Positions 24,637 to 34,161 are shown, counted from the first letter of the stretch. The stretch is 64,000 bases of DNA from Roseovarius aestuarii (GCA_027214255.1 JAPWHL010000007.1:114949-178948); one strand, 5' to 3'. The notes: generated from the sequence alone by a model not told the origin. Numbers and translations: made by a program.

Positions 24637-26097
24637 ATGAGCCATTATGACCTGATCATCATCGGTTCGGGCCCCTCGGGACGCTCGGCTGCCATTCAAG
24701 CAGGCAAACTGGGCCGCCGGGTTCTGGTCATTGATCGCAAGGACAGATTAGGCGGCGTGTCTGTCCATACCGGTACTATCCCATCCAAGACGCTGCGCGA
24801 AACCGTTCTGAACCTGTCGGGTTGGCGCGAACGCAGCTTTTACGGGCGTTCCTATCGGGTCAAGGACGATATCGGCGCGGCCGATCTGAAGGCGCGTCTG
24901 CACAAGACGTTGGATTACGAGGTCGACGTTCTAGAGCACCAGTTCAACCGCAACCACGTGGACACGTTGCACGGTATGGCCAGTTTCAGCGGCCCGAACG
25001 AAATTGAAGTTCAAACAGAGGCGGGCGATGTCACCCGCCTGACGGCAGACAAGTTTCTGATCGCAACGGGCACCAAAACCTATCGCCCCGAGACCTGCCC
25101 CTTTAACGGCACCTCCATCGTGGACAGTGACGAATTTTTAGAGCTGGCCACGATTCCACGCAGCCTGACGGTGATCGGTGCGGGCGTGATCGGCGTGGAA
25201 TATGCCACGATGTTTTCGGCACTGGATGTGCGCGTGACGTTAATCGAACCGCGCGATACGTTTCTGGATTTCATCGATAAGACATTGATCGAGGATTTCA
25301 CCCATCAGATCCGCGAAAACGGCGTCGATCTGCGCCTTGGATCGGCCATTGAACATATCGAAGATGCCGACAAGCACGTCGAGGTGACTCTGGCCAATGG
25401 GCGTCATGTGCGCAGCGAAATGTTATTGTTCGCTGCTGGACGCATGGGCGCGACAGAACGTCTGGGGTTGGACAAGGCCGGACTAAAAACCGACCACCGC
25501 GGACGGCTGGAAGTGGATCGTAAAACCTATCAGACGGTTGTGCCGCACATCTACGCCGCGGGCGACGTGATCGGGCATCCCAGTCTGGCGTCAACCTCGA
25601 TCCAGCAAGGGCGCATCGCGGCCTGTCACGCATTGGACACGCCCACGTTGGCCGAAAGCCCGTGGTTTCCCTATGGCATCTATTCCGTCCCCGAAATCAG
25701 CACCTGCGGCATGTCCGAAGAAGAAATGCAGGAACGCGGCATCGCCTACGAAGTTGGCGTGGCGCGGTTTCGCGAAACATCGCGCGGGCATATCATGGGG
25801 CTGGAACATGGCATGCTAAAGATGCTGTTTTCGCTGAAAACCCGCCGGGTTCTGGGCGTTCAGATCGTCGGAGAAGGCGCGACCGAACTGATCCATATTG
25901 CGCAGGCGGTGCTGAACTTGAAGGGCACGGTAGATTACTTTGTGCAGAACACGTTCAATTATCCGACACTGGCCGAGGCCTATAAAATCGCCGGTCTGGA
26001 TGCATTTAACCGCATGCCCATTCCCGATGAATACAAACGCAAGGCCAAGGCCAGCGGCAAAACCAAGGATGCCCCCAAGGGCAAGCCCGAGAAATAG
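24637..26097 (+). CDS. sthA: Soluble NAD(P) transhydrogenase
   Basis: A flavoprotein of 486 residues that exchanges reducing equivalents between NADPH and NAD. It has the FAD motif IIGSGPSGRSAA (8-19) and NAD motif VIGAGVIGVEYA. At the site where disulfide reductases carry a CxxxxC pair it has VHTGTIPSKTLRE, which lacks both cysteines and is diagnostic for SthA. The C-terminal dimerisation domain ends NYPTLAEAYKIA, followed by a Lys-rich tail. The ATG at 24637 comes just after fghA, so NADH from formaldehyde oxidation and this enzyme may be linked. Confidence 0.94.
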   Translation: MSHYDLIIIGSGPSGRSAAIQAGKLGRRVLVIDRKDRLGGVSVHTGTIPSKTLRETVLNLSGWRERSFYGRSYRVKDDIGAADLKARLHKTLDYEVDVLEHQFNRNHVDTLHGMASFSGPNEIEVQTEAGDVTRLTADKFLIATGTKTYRPETCPFNGTSIVDSDEFLELATIPRSLTVIGAGVIGVEYATMFSALDVRVTLIEPRDTFLDFIDKTLIEDFTHQIRENGVDLRLGSAIEHIEDADKHVEVTLANGRHVRSEMLLFAAGRMGATERLGLDKAGLKTDHRGRLEVDRKTYQTVVPHIYAAGDVIGHPSLASTSIQQGRIAACHALDTPTLAESPWFPYGIYSVPEISTCGMSEEEMQERGIAYEVGVARFRETSRGHIMGLEHGMLKMLFSLKTRRVLGVQIVGEGATELIHIAQAVLNLKGTVDYFVQNTFNYPTLAEAYKIAGLDAFNRMPIPDEYKRKAKASGKTKDAPKGKPEK

Positions 26098-26136
26098 CGC
26101 CGCATCCATAGCAATGTAGTTTCAAGACCCTGTCAG

Positions 26137-26163
26137 CGGCGCGTCATGGACGCGCCGTTTCTT
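26137..26163 (+). terminator. Rho-independent terminator after sthA
   Basis: Perfect nine-base stem CGGCGCGTC (26137-26145) and GACGCGCCG (26149-26157) around ATG, followed by TTTCTT. Confidence 0.85.
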
Positions 26164-26380
26164 ATACTGGCCCAATTCTCGGCCGCCAAACACCCAACGA
26201 TATCGCAACCCTGAACCTTCGGGCACAGGGATCACCCCTTCAAGAAGCGGCCTTCGGCAAGCGTCGCTTGGACCTTGCGGCCCGAATTACACCTGCGCAC
26301 AGGCTTTGCCAGTGTCACACATCTGAATCCTTTTGCTGCTCTACTCACCCTCGAACTTTTAGCATCAAGGACTTTTTTCA

Positions 26381-27433
26381 ATGCTCAAAACCATTTTTCT
26401 CGCGGCCTCTTTCGTCGCCGCCGGGCCCATGTCCGCCGCATTTGCGGCCAGTGACATCCCTCAATCGCGGATCGATCAGATCATTGCGATGGACCCTACC
26501 GAAATGGCCCGCACTGCCGCCTTCACCACTGCATCCTATGACCGGCTGATGGGATATATTAACTCGATTGAAGACCCCGTTCTGCGCAGCCTCGTGCTGG
26601 ATATGTACGACTCGCCTAAGTCGACAGTTTTCAACGCGACCGCCATGCCCAATGCATTACGCACGGCTCCGGCGACGGGCGGGCCGGGACACCACCACTA
26701 CCCCGGAGGGTTGGCTGTTCATCTTGTCGAGGTCATTGAAATCGCCTTGGGGTGGATTGAAATGTTCGAAAGCGTACATGGCGTTCAAACGATGGACCGC
26801 GATCTGGTGATCGCCCAACTGGCCCTGCATGACTGGAGCAAAGTCTGGTACAACTGGGACAAATCCATCGGCAAAGTCGCCCGACCTGAATGGTTCCCCG
26901 CCAGCTGGGGTGGCAAGGACGGCATTGCACGCTGGGGCTGGATGGGAGAACACGGCACGGTTGTCTATGCCGAATTGCTCAAACGCGGCGCACCTCAAGA
27001 GCTTTTGTTCGGGGCCGCCTCGACCCATTTTGATCCCCATTGGGACGTTGAGACCACCAACAAGGATGGTCAAGCAGAGGGCTTTAACCCCGCGATGATC
27101 GAGGCCGCAGGCTATGCGGGCACCGACGCACCAGCGATCGACATGGACAAACGCCGTGCCGAATGGTTCCTGTCAAGTTATTCCGACGGCGACTGGTCGT
27201 TCTCGCAATATGTCGCGGGCAATTCTGCCCATAAGTGGATCCGCAACGTCGCCGCAGATCTAGGCATCGACCCCGAGTCCCCCGAAGCGTCCATTCTGGC
27301 ATGGTTCGTTCTGTCCCGAATTTCGGATTTCAAACTCTACAAGATTTACCAAGATGCAGGTTTTTCAACCGAAACCGTTGAAGGCGTCATTTACGACATC
27401 ATCGCCGATTCATCTGCCTACGAAGTCAAATAA
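26381..27433 (+). CDS. Exported HD-superfamily domain protein
   Basis: 350 residues with a signal peptide (residues 1-23, cleavage near AFA-AS). After it comes an HD-like metal site: HHH at 104-106 and His114 in [15 protein letters not shown], His150-Asp151 in LALHDWSK, Glu190-His191 in [12 protein letters not shown], and His217/His220 in STHFDPHWD. The layout recalls HD phosphohydrolases of the YhaM kind, but those are cytosolic. No other domain is visible. I would call it a predicted periplasmic metal-dependent phosphohydrolase of unknown substrate. Confidence 0.6.
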   Translation: MLKTIFLAASFVAAGPMSAAFAASDIPQSRIDQIIAMDPTEMARTAAFTTASYDRLMGYINSIEDPVLRSLVLDMYDSPKSTVFNATAMPNALRTAPATGGPGHHHYPGGLAVHLVEVIEIALGWIEMFESVHGVQTMDRDLVIAQLALHDWSKVWYNWDKSIGKVARPEWFPASWGGKDGIARWGWMGEHGTVVYAELLKRGAPQELLFGAASTHFDPHWDVETTNKDGQAEGFNPAMIEAAGYAGTDAPAIDMDKRRAEWFLSSYSDGDWSFSQYVAGNSAHKWIRNVAADLGIDPESPEASILAWFVLSRISDFKLYKIYQDAGFSTETVEGVIYDIIADSSAYEVK

Positions 27434-27548
27434 CTGCCCGCGCCGGGCAGGACTTGCTCGGCGCGCCTTTCCGGCCACGCCCTCGACACCGGCCCGGCAA
27501 TCGTTCATATCCTGCACAAGACACCGACCCGCCAAGGAGACTGACGCG

Positions 27549-28001
27549 ATGGCCATTTACGTCGATGCCGATGCCTGCCCGGTCAAGGCCGAGGTCGAGA
27601 AGGTCGGGACCCGACATAAACTACAGATGTTTATCGTCTCAAACGGCGGACTGCGGCCCTCGCAAAACCCTTTGGTGGAAAACGTCATCGTCCCTGATGG
27701 CCCCGATGTAGCCGACATGTGGATTGCGGACCGCGCAGGGCCGGGTGACGTGGTGATCACTGGGGACATCCCTTTGGCAGCCAAATGCGTGGCGGCAGGG
27801 GCCGCGGTTCTGAAGCATAATGGCGAGGCCCTGACCGGGGCCAATATCGGCAATATTCTGGCCACACGTGATCTGATGGCCGATATCCGTGCAGCCGACC
27901 CGTTTCGCACAGGGGGCGGCAAAAGCTTTGCCAAGACAGATCGATCGCGGTTTCTGGATGCGCTTGAACGTGCGGTCCGGGCGGCGGCGCAAATCAGGTA
28001 G
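27549..28001 (+). CDS. YaiI/YqxD family protein (UPF0178, DUF188)
   Basis: 150 residues starting [19 protein letters not shown], the signature of the YaiI family, with [27 protein letters not shown] and TRDLMADIR. The fold is PIN-like with conserved Asp residues (Asp6, Asp8 and the aspartates of the central motif), which suggests a nuclease, though none has been proved in the family. AAGGAG precedes the ATG at 27549. Confidence 0.9.
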   Translation: MAIYVDADACPVKAEVEKVGTRHKLQMFIVSNGGLRPSQNPLVENVIVPDGPDVADMWIADRAGPGDVVITGDIPLAAKCVAAGAAVLKHNGEALTGANIGNILATRDLMADIRAADPFRTGGGKSFAKTDRSRFLDALERAVRAAAQIR

Positions 28002-28070
28002 AGGGTTTACAAACCCCATCCACAAGGGCCTTGTAGCGCGAATGGCACAGAGCGTGGGGGGCGGCGTGCG

Positions 28071-29033
28071 GTGACACCTGATACAACCAGTAAAAACAAC
28101 CAGATCGGCGCGCTATGCGCGATCGGGTCGGTCGTGTGCTTTTCGTTCAACGATATGGGCATCAAGTTTCTCAGCGGCGGATATGCCCTCCATCAGGTGA
28201 TTTTCCTGCGCTCTCTGGTCGGACTGGCGATCTTTTTGGCCGTTGTCATGCCCTTTAGTGGCGGGCTGAGCGTGATGCGAACGCGGCGATTGAAGGCGCA
28301 TTTGATGCGCGGCTGTTTCGTTGTGTTTGCCAATATGAGCCTGTTTTTGGGCCTTGCTGCCATGCCTCTTGCGGATGCCATAGCCGTGTTTTTCGTATCC
28401 CCCCTGTTGATCACAATCATGTCCGTTTTCATATTGGGTGAAACGGTGGGTCCGCGCCGCTGGATGGCCATTGCCGTTGGTTTGATCGGGGTTTTGATCA
28501 TCGTGCGCCCCGGCACCTCGGCATTTCAATTGGCTTCGTTGTTGCCGGCCTTGGCGGCGTTGCTTTATGGCTCAATGCATATGATGACCCGCAAGATCCG
28601 CGACACCGAAAGTGCGGCAACGATGGTTTTTTACATTCTGATCGTCTTCTTGATTGCCAGCGGTCTGTTTGGCCTTTTGTTGGGTCATGGCCGGTTTGAA
28701 GCCGATACGCATCCGTCGCTGTCTTTCTTGCTGCGCGCGTGGTCGCCAGTCAGTGCGCGCGATGCATGGATCATTACATTGCTCAGCGTGACCGGCATAG
28801 CCGGCAGCCTGCTTGTCAGTCAGGCCTATCGTTTAAGCGAGGCCGCCTTTGCGGCGCCGTTTGAATATGTCTCGATGCCGCTGGCAATCATGTGGGGCAT
28901 TACCGTTTTCGGGACATGGCCCACGTGGAATGCCTGGGCTGGAATCATGTTGATCCTTGGGTCCGGCCTGTTCATGTTGTGGCGTGAAACCATAGCGGGG
29001 CGACCAACACCCCGACCGGGACGCAGGGGTTAA
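28071..29033 (+). CDS. EamA/DMT family transporter
   Basis: A 320-residue membrane protein with two EamA repeats and ten hydrophobic segments. It starts SxxNDMGIKFLSGGYALHQVIFLRS, the pattern of the S-adenosylmethionine/riboflavin-type DMT subgroup, but that does not fix a substrate. GTG start at 28071. It precedes the HAD gene by three bases and so probably heads the HAD-OCD-hydrolase operon. Confidence 0.86.
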   Translation: MTPDTTSKNNQIGALCAIGSVVCFSFNDMGIKFLSGGYALHQVIFLRSLVGLAIFLAVVMPFSGGLSVMRTRRLKAHLMRGCFVVFANMSLFLGLAAMPLADAIAVFFVSPLLITIMSVFILGETVGPRRWMAIAVGLIGVLIIVRPGTSAFQLASLLPALAALLYGSMHMMTRKIRDTESAATMVFYILIVFLIASGLFGLLLGHGRFEADTHPSLSFLLRAWSPVSARDAWIITLLSVTGIAGSLLVSQAYRLSEAAFAAPFEYVSMPLAIMWGITVFGTWPTWNAWAGIMLILGSGLFMLWRETIAGRPTPRPGRRG

Positions 29034-29036
29034 GGC

Positions 29037-29657
29037 ATGCCAGTAAACGCAGTCATTTTCGACATCGGAAACGTGTTGATTGAGTGGCAGCCAGAAACGT
29101 ATTTCGACTCGGTCATCGGCGCAGATGCACGCCGGAGCATGTTTGATGCAGTCGACCTGCACGCCATGATGGACCGTATCGACGCCGGATCTGACTTTGC
29201 GTCCGAAGTGGCGCGCACCGCAGCCGCCTATCCGGATTGGCAGCAAGAAATCCTGCATTTCCGCGATCACTGGTCCGATATGGCGCGGCCCGCCATCCCT
29301 CATTCAGTGCGTTTGCTGGCCGCGCTGAAGACGCGTGGCGTTCCAGTGTTCGCGCTCAGCAATTTTGGGGCGCAGAATTTCCCAATCAGCGCAGCTGCAT
29401 TTCCATTTTTGGGCACGTTTGATCGCACTTATGTGTCCGGCCGCATGGGCATGAAAAAACCCGACCCGGCCATTTATGCCGCCGTCGAGGCCGACTGCGG
29501 GCTGTCTCCTGACACTCTTTTGTTTACCGATGACCGTACTGAAAACATCGCCACAGCCGCCGAACGTGGCTGGCAGGTGCATCTGTTTGACGGCGCACCC
29601 GGTTTTGCGCAATGTTTGATCGCCGCTGGGCTGTTATCCAAAGGAGAAGCTGCATGA
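29037..29657 (+). CDS. HAD superfamily hydrolase (subfamily IA)
   Basis: 206 residues with the four HAD motifs: VIFDIGNVL (motif I, with the aspartate nucleophile but a Gly-Asn where Gly-Thr is usual), LSNFG (motif II), KKPDPAIY (motif III Lys), and FTDDRTEN (motif IV). This resembles YihX-type sugar phosphatases and haloacid dehalogenase-like proteins. Its stop overlaps the next start (ATGA). Substrate unknown. Confidence 0.87.
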   Translation: MPVNAVIFDIGNVLIEWQPETYFDSVIGADARRSMFDAVDLHAMMDRIDAGSDFASEVARTAAAYPDWQQEILHFRDHWSDMARPAIPHSVRLLAALKTRGVPVFALSNFGAQNFPISAAAFPFLGTFDRTYVSGRMGMKKPDPAIYAAVEADCGLSPDTLLFTDDRTENIATAAERGWQVHLFDGAPGFAQCLIAAGLLSKGEAA

Positions 29658-30571
29658 CTGTCACCATGATCCCGTTCGCCGAAGGCGAGGCCAATCTGGA
29701 CTGGTTGGCGCTCTGTGATGCGTTTGAGCACGGTCACTCCCTGCCAAAGGCCGAAATCGCCGATATGTTTTTGTATCGCGATAAAGACACGTTGCTGAAC
29801 CGCTCGGCATGGATTGACGGGATGGGTTTGCTGGTGAAATGCGCGACAGTTTTTCCCGGCAACCCTGCACAGGGCGCGCCGATGATCAACGGCGCGGTCA
29901 ATTTGTTTGACGACGCGCAAGGCACGCTGGCGGCCATCATAGATTTCCATTTGGTGACCAAGTGGAAGACAGCTGGCGACAGCCTGTTTGCGGCGCGCAA
30001 ACTTGCCCGTCCGGACAGCAAGACCATATTGATCGTCGGGGCCGGCACCGTCGGGCGAAACCTGTGGCAGGCCTACAGCTCGGCTTTTCCCCATGCGCAG
30101 TTCAGCGTCTGGAACCGCACCCGCGCCAATGCCGAGGCAATGATCCCCGACTGTCCCGGCCTAACAGTTGTCGATGATTTGCAAACCGCTGTCAGCGCGG
30201 CCGATATCGTGACCTCGGCCACCATGAGCACAGAGCCTCTGATCAAGGGAGAATGGCTGCGCCCCGGTCAACATATCGACCTGATCGGTGCATACCGCCC
30301 TGACATGCGCGAAGCAGACGACGCGGCATTGCAACGCTCCCGTGTTTTCGTTGACAGTTATGACACCACAGTGGGCCATATCGGCGAGCTCAAGGCCCCG
30401 CTGGCCTCCGGCGCAATCTCCCGCGACCACCTGCAAGCTGACTTTTATCAGCCCGAACGGTTCAAACGGACTTCGGAGGATGAGATCACTCTGTTCAAGA
30501 ACGGAGGCGGCGCGCATTTGGATCTGATGACCAGCCGTTACATTCTGGACGCGTGGCAGACGGCCCAATGA
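29654..30571 (+). CDS. Ornithine cyclodeaminase/mu-crystallin family protein
   Basis: 305 residues. The Rossmann motif ILIVGAGTVGRNL lies in the middle, preceded by NLFDDAQGTLAAIIDFHLVTKWKTAGDSLFAARKL, the family's substrate-binding segment, and followed by VTSATMSTEPLIKGEWL. Members include ornithine cyclodeaminase, ketimine reductase and alanine dehydrogenase; this copy cannot be assigned more finely. The ATG at 29654 has AAGGAG and overlaps the HAD stop; the gene also overlaps the next one. Confidence 0.87.
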   Translation: MTVTMIPFAEGEANLDWLALCDAFEHGHSLPKAEIADMFLYRDKDTLLNRSAWIDGMGLLVKCATVFPGNPAQGAPMINGAVNLFDDAQGTLAAIIDFHLVTKWKTAGDSLFAARKLARPDSKTILIVGAGTVGRNLWQAYSSAFPHAQFSVWNRTRANAEAMIPDCPGLTVVDDLQTAVSAADIVTSATMSTEPLIKGEWLRPGQHIDLIGAYRPDMREADDAALQRSRVFVDSYDTTVGHIGELKAPLASGAISRDHLQADFYQPERFKRTSEDEITLFKNGGGAHLDLMTSRYILDAWQTAQ

Positions 30572-31485
30572 TCTGGGTTTGGGCCTTCCTGGCCTGCGCG
30601 GCAATAGCGCCTTTTGCCCGCGAAGCGTTTCGAAAATCCATCACCGACAGGGATCGTGCAACCGCGCCCGGCGCGGTCATCAACCTCCCCCAAGGAGCAA
30701 CCTATTACCATTGGCGCGGTCCCAAGGATGGGCCCGTGGCCGTCTGCGTGCACGGGCTGACAACGCCAAGCCCGGTTTGGGACAACGTCGCGGACACGAT
30801 GGCCGAGATGGGCTATCGCGTGCTGACCTACGATCTGTATGGCCGCGGCCTGTCTGCGTATGCACGCGGCGTGCAGGACGCCACCTTTTTTACGCGCCAA
30901 CTGCACGAACTGCTGGATGCATTGAACGTCCCAGGCGACATAACTTTGCTTGGCTACTCTATGGGCGGGGCCATTACGCCCTTTTTTGCCGTCGCAAATC
31001 AGGGACGCCTGCGCCAATTGGTGCTGATCGCGCCCGCTGGTCTGGGTCATGACCTTGGACCTGCCACACGGCTGATCGCCAACACCGGGTTCCTCGGCAC
31101 ATGGGTGATGCACGCGGTCTATCCCCGGTCCTTCCGACGCGCCTGCGAGACCGAGCGCGCGCTGCCCGGACAGATCGTCGATCTGCAAGTCTCGCAACTG
31201 GATCGACGCGGCTTTGTTCCCAGCGTTTTATCCAGCCTACGTGGCGTTTTGGACATGCCGCTGACCGACACACATCGCGCACTCGCCGCGTCTGGCCTAC
31301 CTGTCGTGGCCATATGGGGCGCGCAAGATGACATTATCCCCTTGTCGGGCAAAGAGACGTTATGCGCGTTGAATCCAAGTGCGACGCACGAGGTGATCGA
31401 CGGAGCAGGGCATTCCCTGACCTACACCGATAGTGCCGCTGTAAGCGCAGCATTAAAGCGGCATCTGATCCCTCTCCAAGCGTGA
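30568..31485 (+). CDS. Alpha/beta hydrolase with N-terminal membrane anchor
   Basis: 305 residues. A hydrophobic segment (1-16) probably anchors the protein in the membrane. The hydrolase fold follows, with VHGLTTPSPVW (oxyanion region, 61-71), nucleophile Ser131 in GYSMGGA, Asp254/255 in GAQDDIIPL and His282 in GAGHSL. The start overlaps the stop of the OCD gene. Last gene of the EamA-HAD-OCD-hydrolase operon. Substrate unknown. Confidence 0.85.
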   Translation: MIWVWAFLACAAIAPFAREAFRKSITDRDRATAPGAVINLPQGATYYHWRGPKDGPVAVCVHGLTTPSPVWDNVADTMAEMGYRVLTYDLYGRGLSAYARGVQDATFFTRQLHELLDALNVPGDITLLGYSMGGAITPFFAVANQGRLRQLVLIAPAGLGHDLGPATRLIANTGFLGTWVMHAVYPRSFRRACETERALPGQIVDLQVSQLDRRGFVPSVLSSLRGVLDMPLTDTHRALAASGLPVVAIWGAQDDIIPLSGKETLCALNPSATHEVIDGAGHSLTYTDSAAVSAALKRHLIPLQA

Positions 31486-31549
31486 TCAAGCATCACGCTG
31501 CGGCGATTTGGGCGCTGTGTTTTGAAACGACTCCTGCTAAGCGTTACGT

Positions 31550-31906
31550 ATGATCGCACGTCTTGCTCGATATCTGGTACTTGTCGCCGTTGTTGTCGGC
31601 ATACTCAGCCCGCTGAGCTCTGCTGCGCTGGCCAAAATAGGTATCATCGATCATCAGGTTATCGTGATCTGCACAGGCCATGGCCTGCGGACAATCACTG
31701 TCGATCAGGACGGCGCGCCAATCACCGCCTCACAAGACAGCGATCATTGCGCGCTGGTGCATGCAGTCGACATTTCGGTCGCAATTCGGCCGGTGTTGTA
31801 CGCACAGCGTCTTGGGGCCGCCCCCCCTGTGACACCTTACAGGCAATTACACCGCACCAAGAATTGCTGTGCTTCATATTTTTCACGCGCCCCGCCTTGG
31901 GCCTAA
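31550..31906 (+). CDS. Exported DUF2946-like protein
   Basis: 118 residues with a signal peptide (1-28). The mature part has VIVICTGHGLRTITVDQDG and DSDHCALVHA, matching the Cys/His arrangement of DUF2946 proteins, which are often found beside copper proteins. Here it lies 71 bases before a PCuAC copper chaperone. A second pair of cysteines (NCCASY) is near the C-terminus. The ribosome site is poor. A role in copper handling is inferred from the neighbour. Confidence 0.65.
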   Translation: MIARLARYLVLVAVVVGILSPLSSAALAKIGIIDHQVIVICTGHGLRTITVDQDGAPITASQDSDHCALVHAVDISVAIRPVLYAQRLGAAPPVTPYRQLHRTKNCCASYFSRAPPWA

Positions 31907-31977
31907 TCCATCCCATTTTAAACAACAGACTCTGCCCCCACCCAATGGCGGGCACAATCCAAGGTTTGGAGAAACAC

Positions 31978-32439
31978 ATGAAACGTACACTTATCGCAGC
32001 CGCCTTTGCCGCAGCCCTCCCCGCATTTTCAGCGGCACATGAATACAAGGTCGACAACCTCGAAGTCGTCCACCCGGTCGCCTTTGAAACGGCCCCCTCT
32101 GTGCGCGCAGGCGGGGGCTATCTGGAGATCATTAACGATGGCACAGAGGCGGATACACTGATCGGCGTAACGGCAGATTTTCCCAAGGTTATGCTGCATC
32201 AAAGCGTCGAAAAAGACGGCGTTGCCACAATGCGCCACGTAGATCGGTTGGAAATCCCGGCGGGAAAGACCGTTAAACTGGAACCCGGCGGCTATCACGT
32301 GATGTTCATGGGCCTGACCGAACCGCTGGAAGTGGGCGCAAAGTTCCCCGCGACACTGATCTTTGAAAAGGCCGGTCCGGTTGAGATTATCTTTCAGGTT
32401 GAAGCGCGCGGGGAAGACACGGGCGAACACAGTCACTGA
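31978..32439 (+). CDS. PCuAC copper chaperone
   Basis: A periplasmic Cu(I) carrier of 153 residues, thought to load copper into the CuA/CuB sites of cytochrome oxidase. Signal peptide at 1-20 (cleavage SAA-HE). The copper motif is perfect: His74-X10-Met85-X21-His107-X-Met109. The C-terminus is His-containing (GEHSH). The ATG at 31978 has GGAGA upstream. It pairs with the DUF2946-like gene; a strong terminator follows. Confidence 0.92.
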   Translation: MKRTLIAAAFAAALPAFSAAHEYKVDNLEVVHPVAFETAPSVRAGGGYLEIINDGTEADTLIGVTADFPKVMLHQSVEKDGVATMRHVDRLEIPAGKTVKLEPGGYHVMFMGLTEPLEVGAKFPATLIFEKAGPVEIIFQVEARGEDTGEHSH

Positions 32440-32518
32440 CGGTCACATCCCTCAGCGCACCGGGATGGCGGAATGCGTTCTCAACAGCGGATGCGTCAAT
32501 CGCGGGTCTAACATCTTA

Positions 32519-32552
32519 AGGGTCCGGCATATGTGCCGGACCCTAGTTTTCA
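32519..32552. terminator. Bidirectional terminator between the PCuAC and NYN genes
   Basis: Perfect eleven-base stem AGGGTCCGGCA (32519-32529) and TGCCGGACCCT (32534-32544) with a four-base loop, followed by AGTTTTC. It separates convergent genes. Confidence 0.85.
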
Positions 32553-32592
32553 GGTGGTTGTTGGCACTTGCCCGGCAAGGGGCAAAGGCGTT

Positions 32593-33294
32593 TCAGTCCA
32601 CCCGCCGCACCATCAACTGATTGCCCTCTCGACGCGTTTCCAACACTTTGATCGCGGCAATCAAATCGCTCAGCTTTTTGTGGCCATAGCTGCGGGTGTC
32701 AAAATCTGGATTGGCCGTGGTGATCTGTTGACCCAAACGGCCCAGCGCGTACCAGTCGCTGTCCTGATCCAGACTGTCCATAGCCTTGAACAGCAAATCC
32801 CGCGCCTCGGTCAGGGTTTTGCCCGGGGCTTTCGTCGTTGCGCCTTCGGATTCTCCGCCGCCCAAGTTTTCAAGATAGATGAACCGCTTGCAAGCCTTGC
32901 GAAATGCGTCGGGCGTTTTACGTGCACCGATACCGAACACATCCAACCCCTGTTCGCGAATACGGCTGGCCAGACGGGTGAAATCGCTGTCCGAGGACAC
33001 CAAAACAAAGGCGTCAAACCGCCCCGAATGCATCAGGTCCATCGCGTCGATCACCAGCGCGATGTCGCTGGCATTTTTACCCACGGTATTGGCCGGCTGG
33101 TGATGCGGAACCAGCCCGAATTCTGCCTGTACCTTGTTCCAACCGCTCATCTGCTGGGATGAGAAGTCACCATAGCAACGCCGAACCGAGGCCTCGCCCA
33201 TCGCAGCAATTTCGTCGAAAATGGCCTGTGTCCATTTCGGCGACGTGTTATCCGCGTCGATGAGGACGGCCAGAAGAGGCGTGCGTTCAGGCAT
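32593..33294 (-). CDS. NYN domain protein with C-terminal OST-HTH/LOTUS domain
   Basis: 233 residues. The N-terminal NYN (PIN-like) domain has the acidic metal-site residues: Asp13/Asp15 in VLIDADN, Asp77 in KNASDIALVIDAMDLM, and Asp102/Asp104 in VSSDSDFTRLASRIRE. The C-terminal part (about 165-233) fits an OST-HTH (LOTUS) RNA-binding domain: DWYALGRLGQQITTANPDFD, KLSDLI and MVRRVD. The pair suggests an RNA-directed nuclease. The ATG at 33294 follows AAGGAG. Function in bacteria is poorly known. Confidence 0.82.
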   Translation of the reverse strand: MPERTPLLAVLIDADNTSPKWTQAIFDEIAAMGEASVRRCYGDFSSQQMSGWNKVQAEFGLVPHHQPANTVGKNASDIALVIDAMDLMHSGRFDAFVLVSSDSDFTRLASRIREQGLDVFGIGARKTPDAFRKACKRFIYLENLGGGESEGATTKAPGKTLTEARDLLFKAMDSLDQDSDWYALGRLGQQITTANPDFDTRSYGHKKLSDLIAAIKVLETRREGNQLMVRRVD

Positions 33295-33468
33295 GGCGAG
33301 ACTCCTTTCCCTCCTACATGCCCTATCAGGACCAAAGGGGAAAGCCATCAGGCGCAAAACGGTCACAAGGCAGTGAAAGCGTGGGCAAATTCATGACCCC
33401 CTCTCGACAACCGGCGCGCGTCGCGGCAGGTTCGCGCCAACATGATATTGAATTTTTCCGGAGGCCAC

Positions 33469-34089
33469 ATGCCCCTGTCTCGTACCGCTGGCCGATTGTC
33501 CGCCCTTCGCCTTCAGCACCTGTTTACCATGCGCCGGTGGCTTGTCCTACTGGGCGCAGCCCTTGTGGCTGCCTGCGGTGCCGTCCCCGAAGAAACCAGC
33601 GGGCGCGCTGAACAAGTTGCCCAGCTTGAGGCAGACATTTTGGCGCTTGGTCCCAACGTCGATCCCGAAGAAGCGGCCCGCGCGGCCCGCGTCGCATTTT
33701 CTTATACGGATCAACTGGTGCGCGAATACGAAATCACTGACCCGCCGCTGGTCCATAATACAAAAGTCAATATGGGCCTCAAACCGCGCGGCCTGTGCTA
33801 TCATTGGGCGCGTGACATCCACACAAGGATGGCGCAGGAGCGGTTCCAAACACTGGCCTTTACCCGTGCAGTGGCCAACGCGGACAACCCCATCTTGCTG
33901 GAACATACGACCGCCGTGATCATGGCGCGCGGTGACGGATATATGGATGGTCTGGTGCTGGACCCTTGGCGCACCGGTGGGCGGCTGGTGTTCAGGCCGG
34001 TTCGTGGCGACAAATACGATTGGAAACCGCGCGAGGCCTTTCCGGCGCGCCCACGTTCAGAAGCACCTGTTCGGGTACCGGAAAACTGA
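33469..34089 (+). CDS. Lipoprotein with a transglutaminase-like Cys-His-Asp triad
   Basis: 206 residues. A signal peptide ends in the lipobox LVAAC with Cys36, so the mature protein is lipid-anchored. The mature domain contains Cys110 in GLCYHWA, His146 in LEHTTAVI and Asp165 in VLDPWR, in the order and spacing of transglutaminase-like or bacterial cysteine-peptidase folds. The ATG at 33469 was chosen for GGAGG five bases upstream; Met21 (33529) is an alternative with no ribosome site but a more usual signal length. I do not recognise a named family. Confidence 0.6.
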   Translation: MPLSRTAGRLSALRLQHLFTMRRWLVLLGAALVAACGAVPEETSGRAEQVAQLEADILALGPNVDPEEAARAARVAFSYTDQLVREYEITDPPLVHNTKVNMGLKPRGLCYHWARDIHTRMAQERFQTLAFTRAVANADNPILLEHTTAVIMARGDGYMDGLVLDPWRTGGRLVFRPVRGDKYDWKPREAFPARPRSEAPVRVPEN

Positions 34090-34161
34090 TCCCGGCCCGC
34101 CCGGACAGGGTGATCAAACCCTCATATAGCGCCCCAATGCCTGTCGTGGTTTAACTATGCC

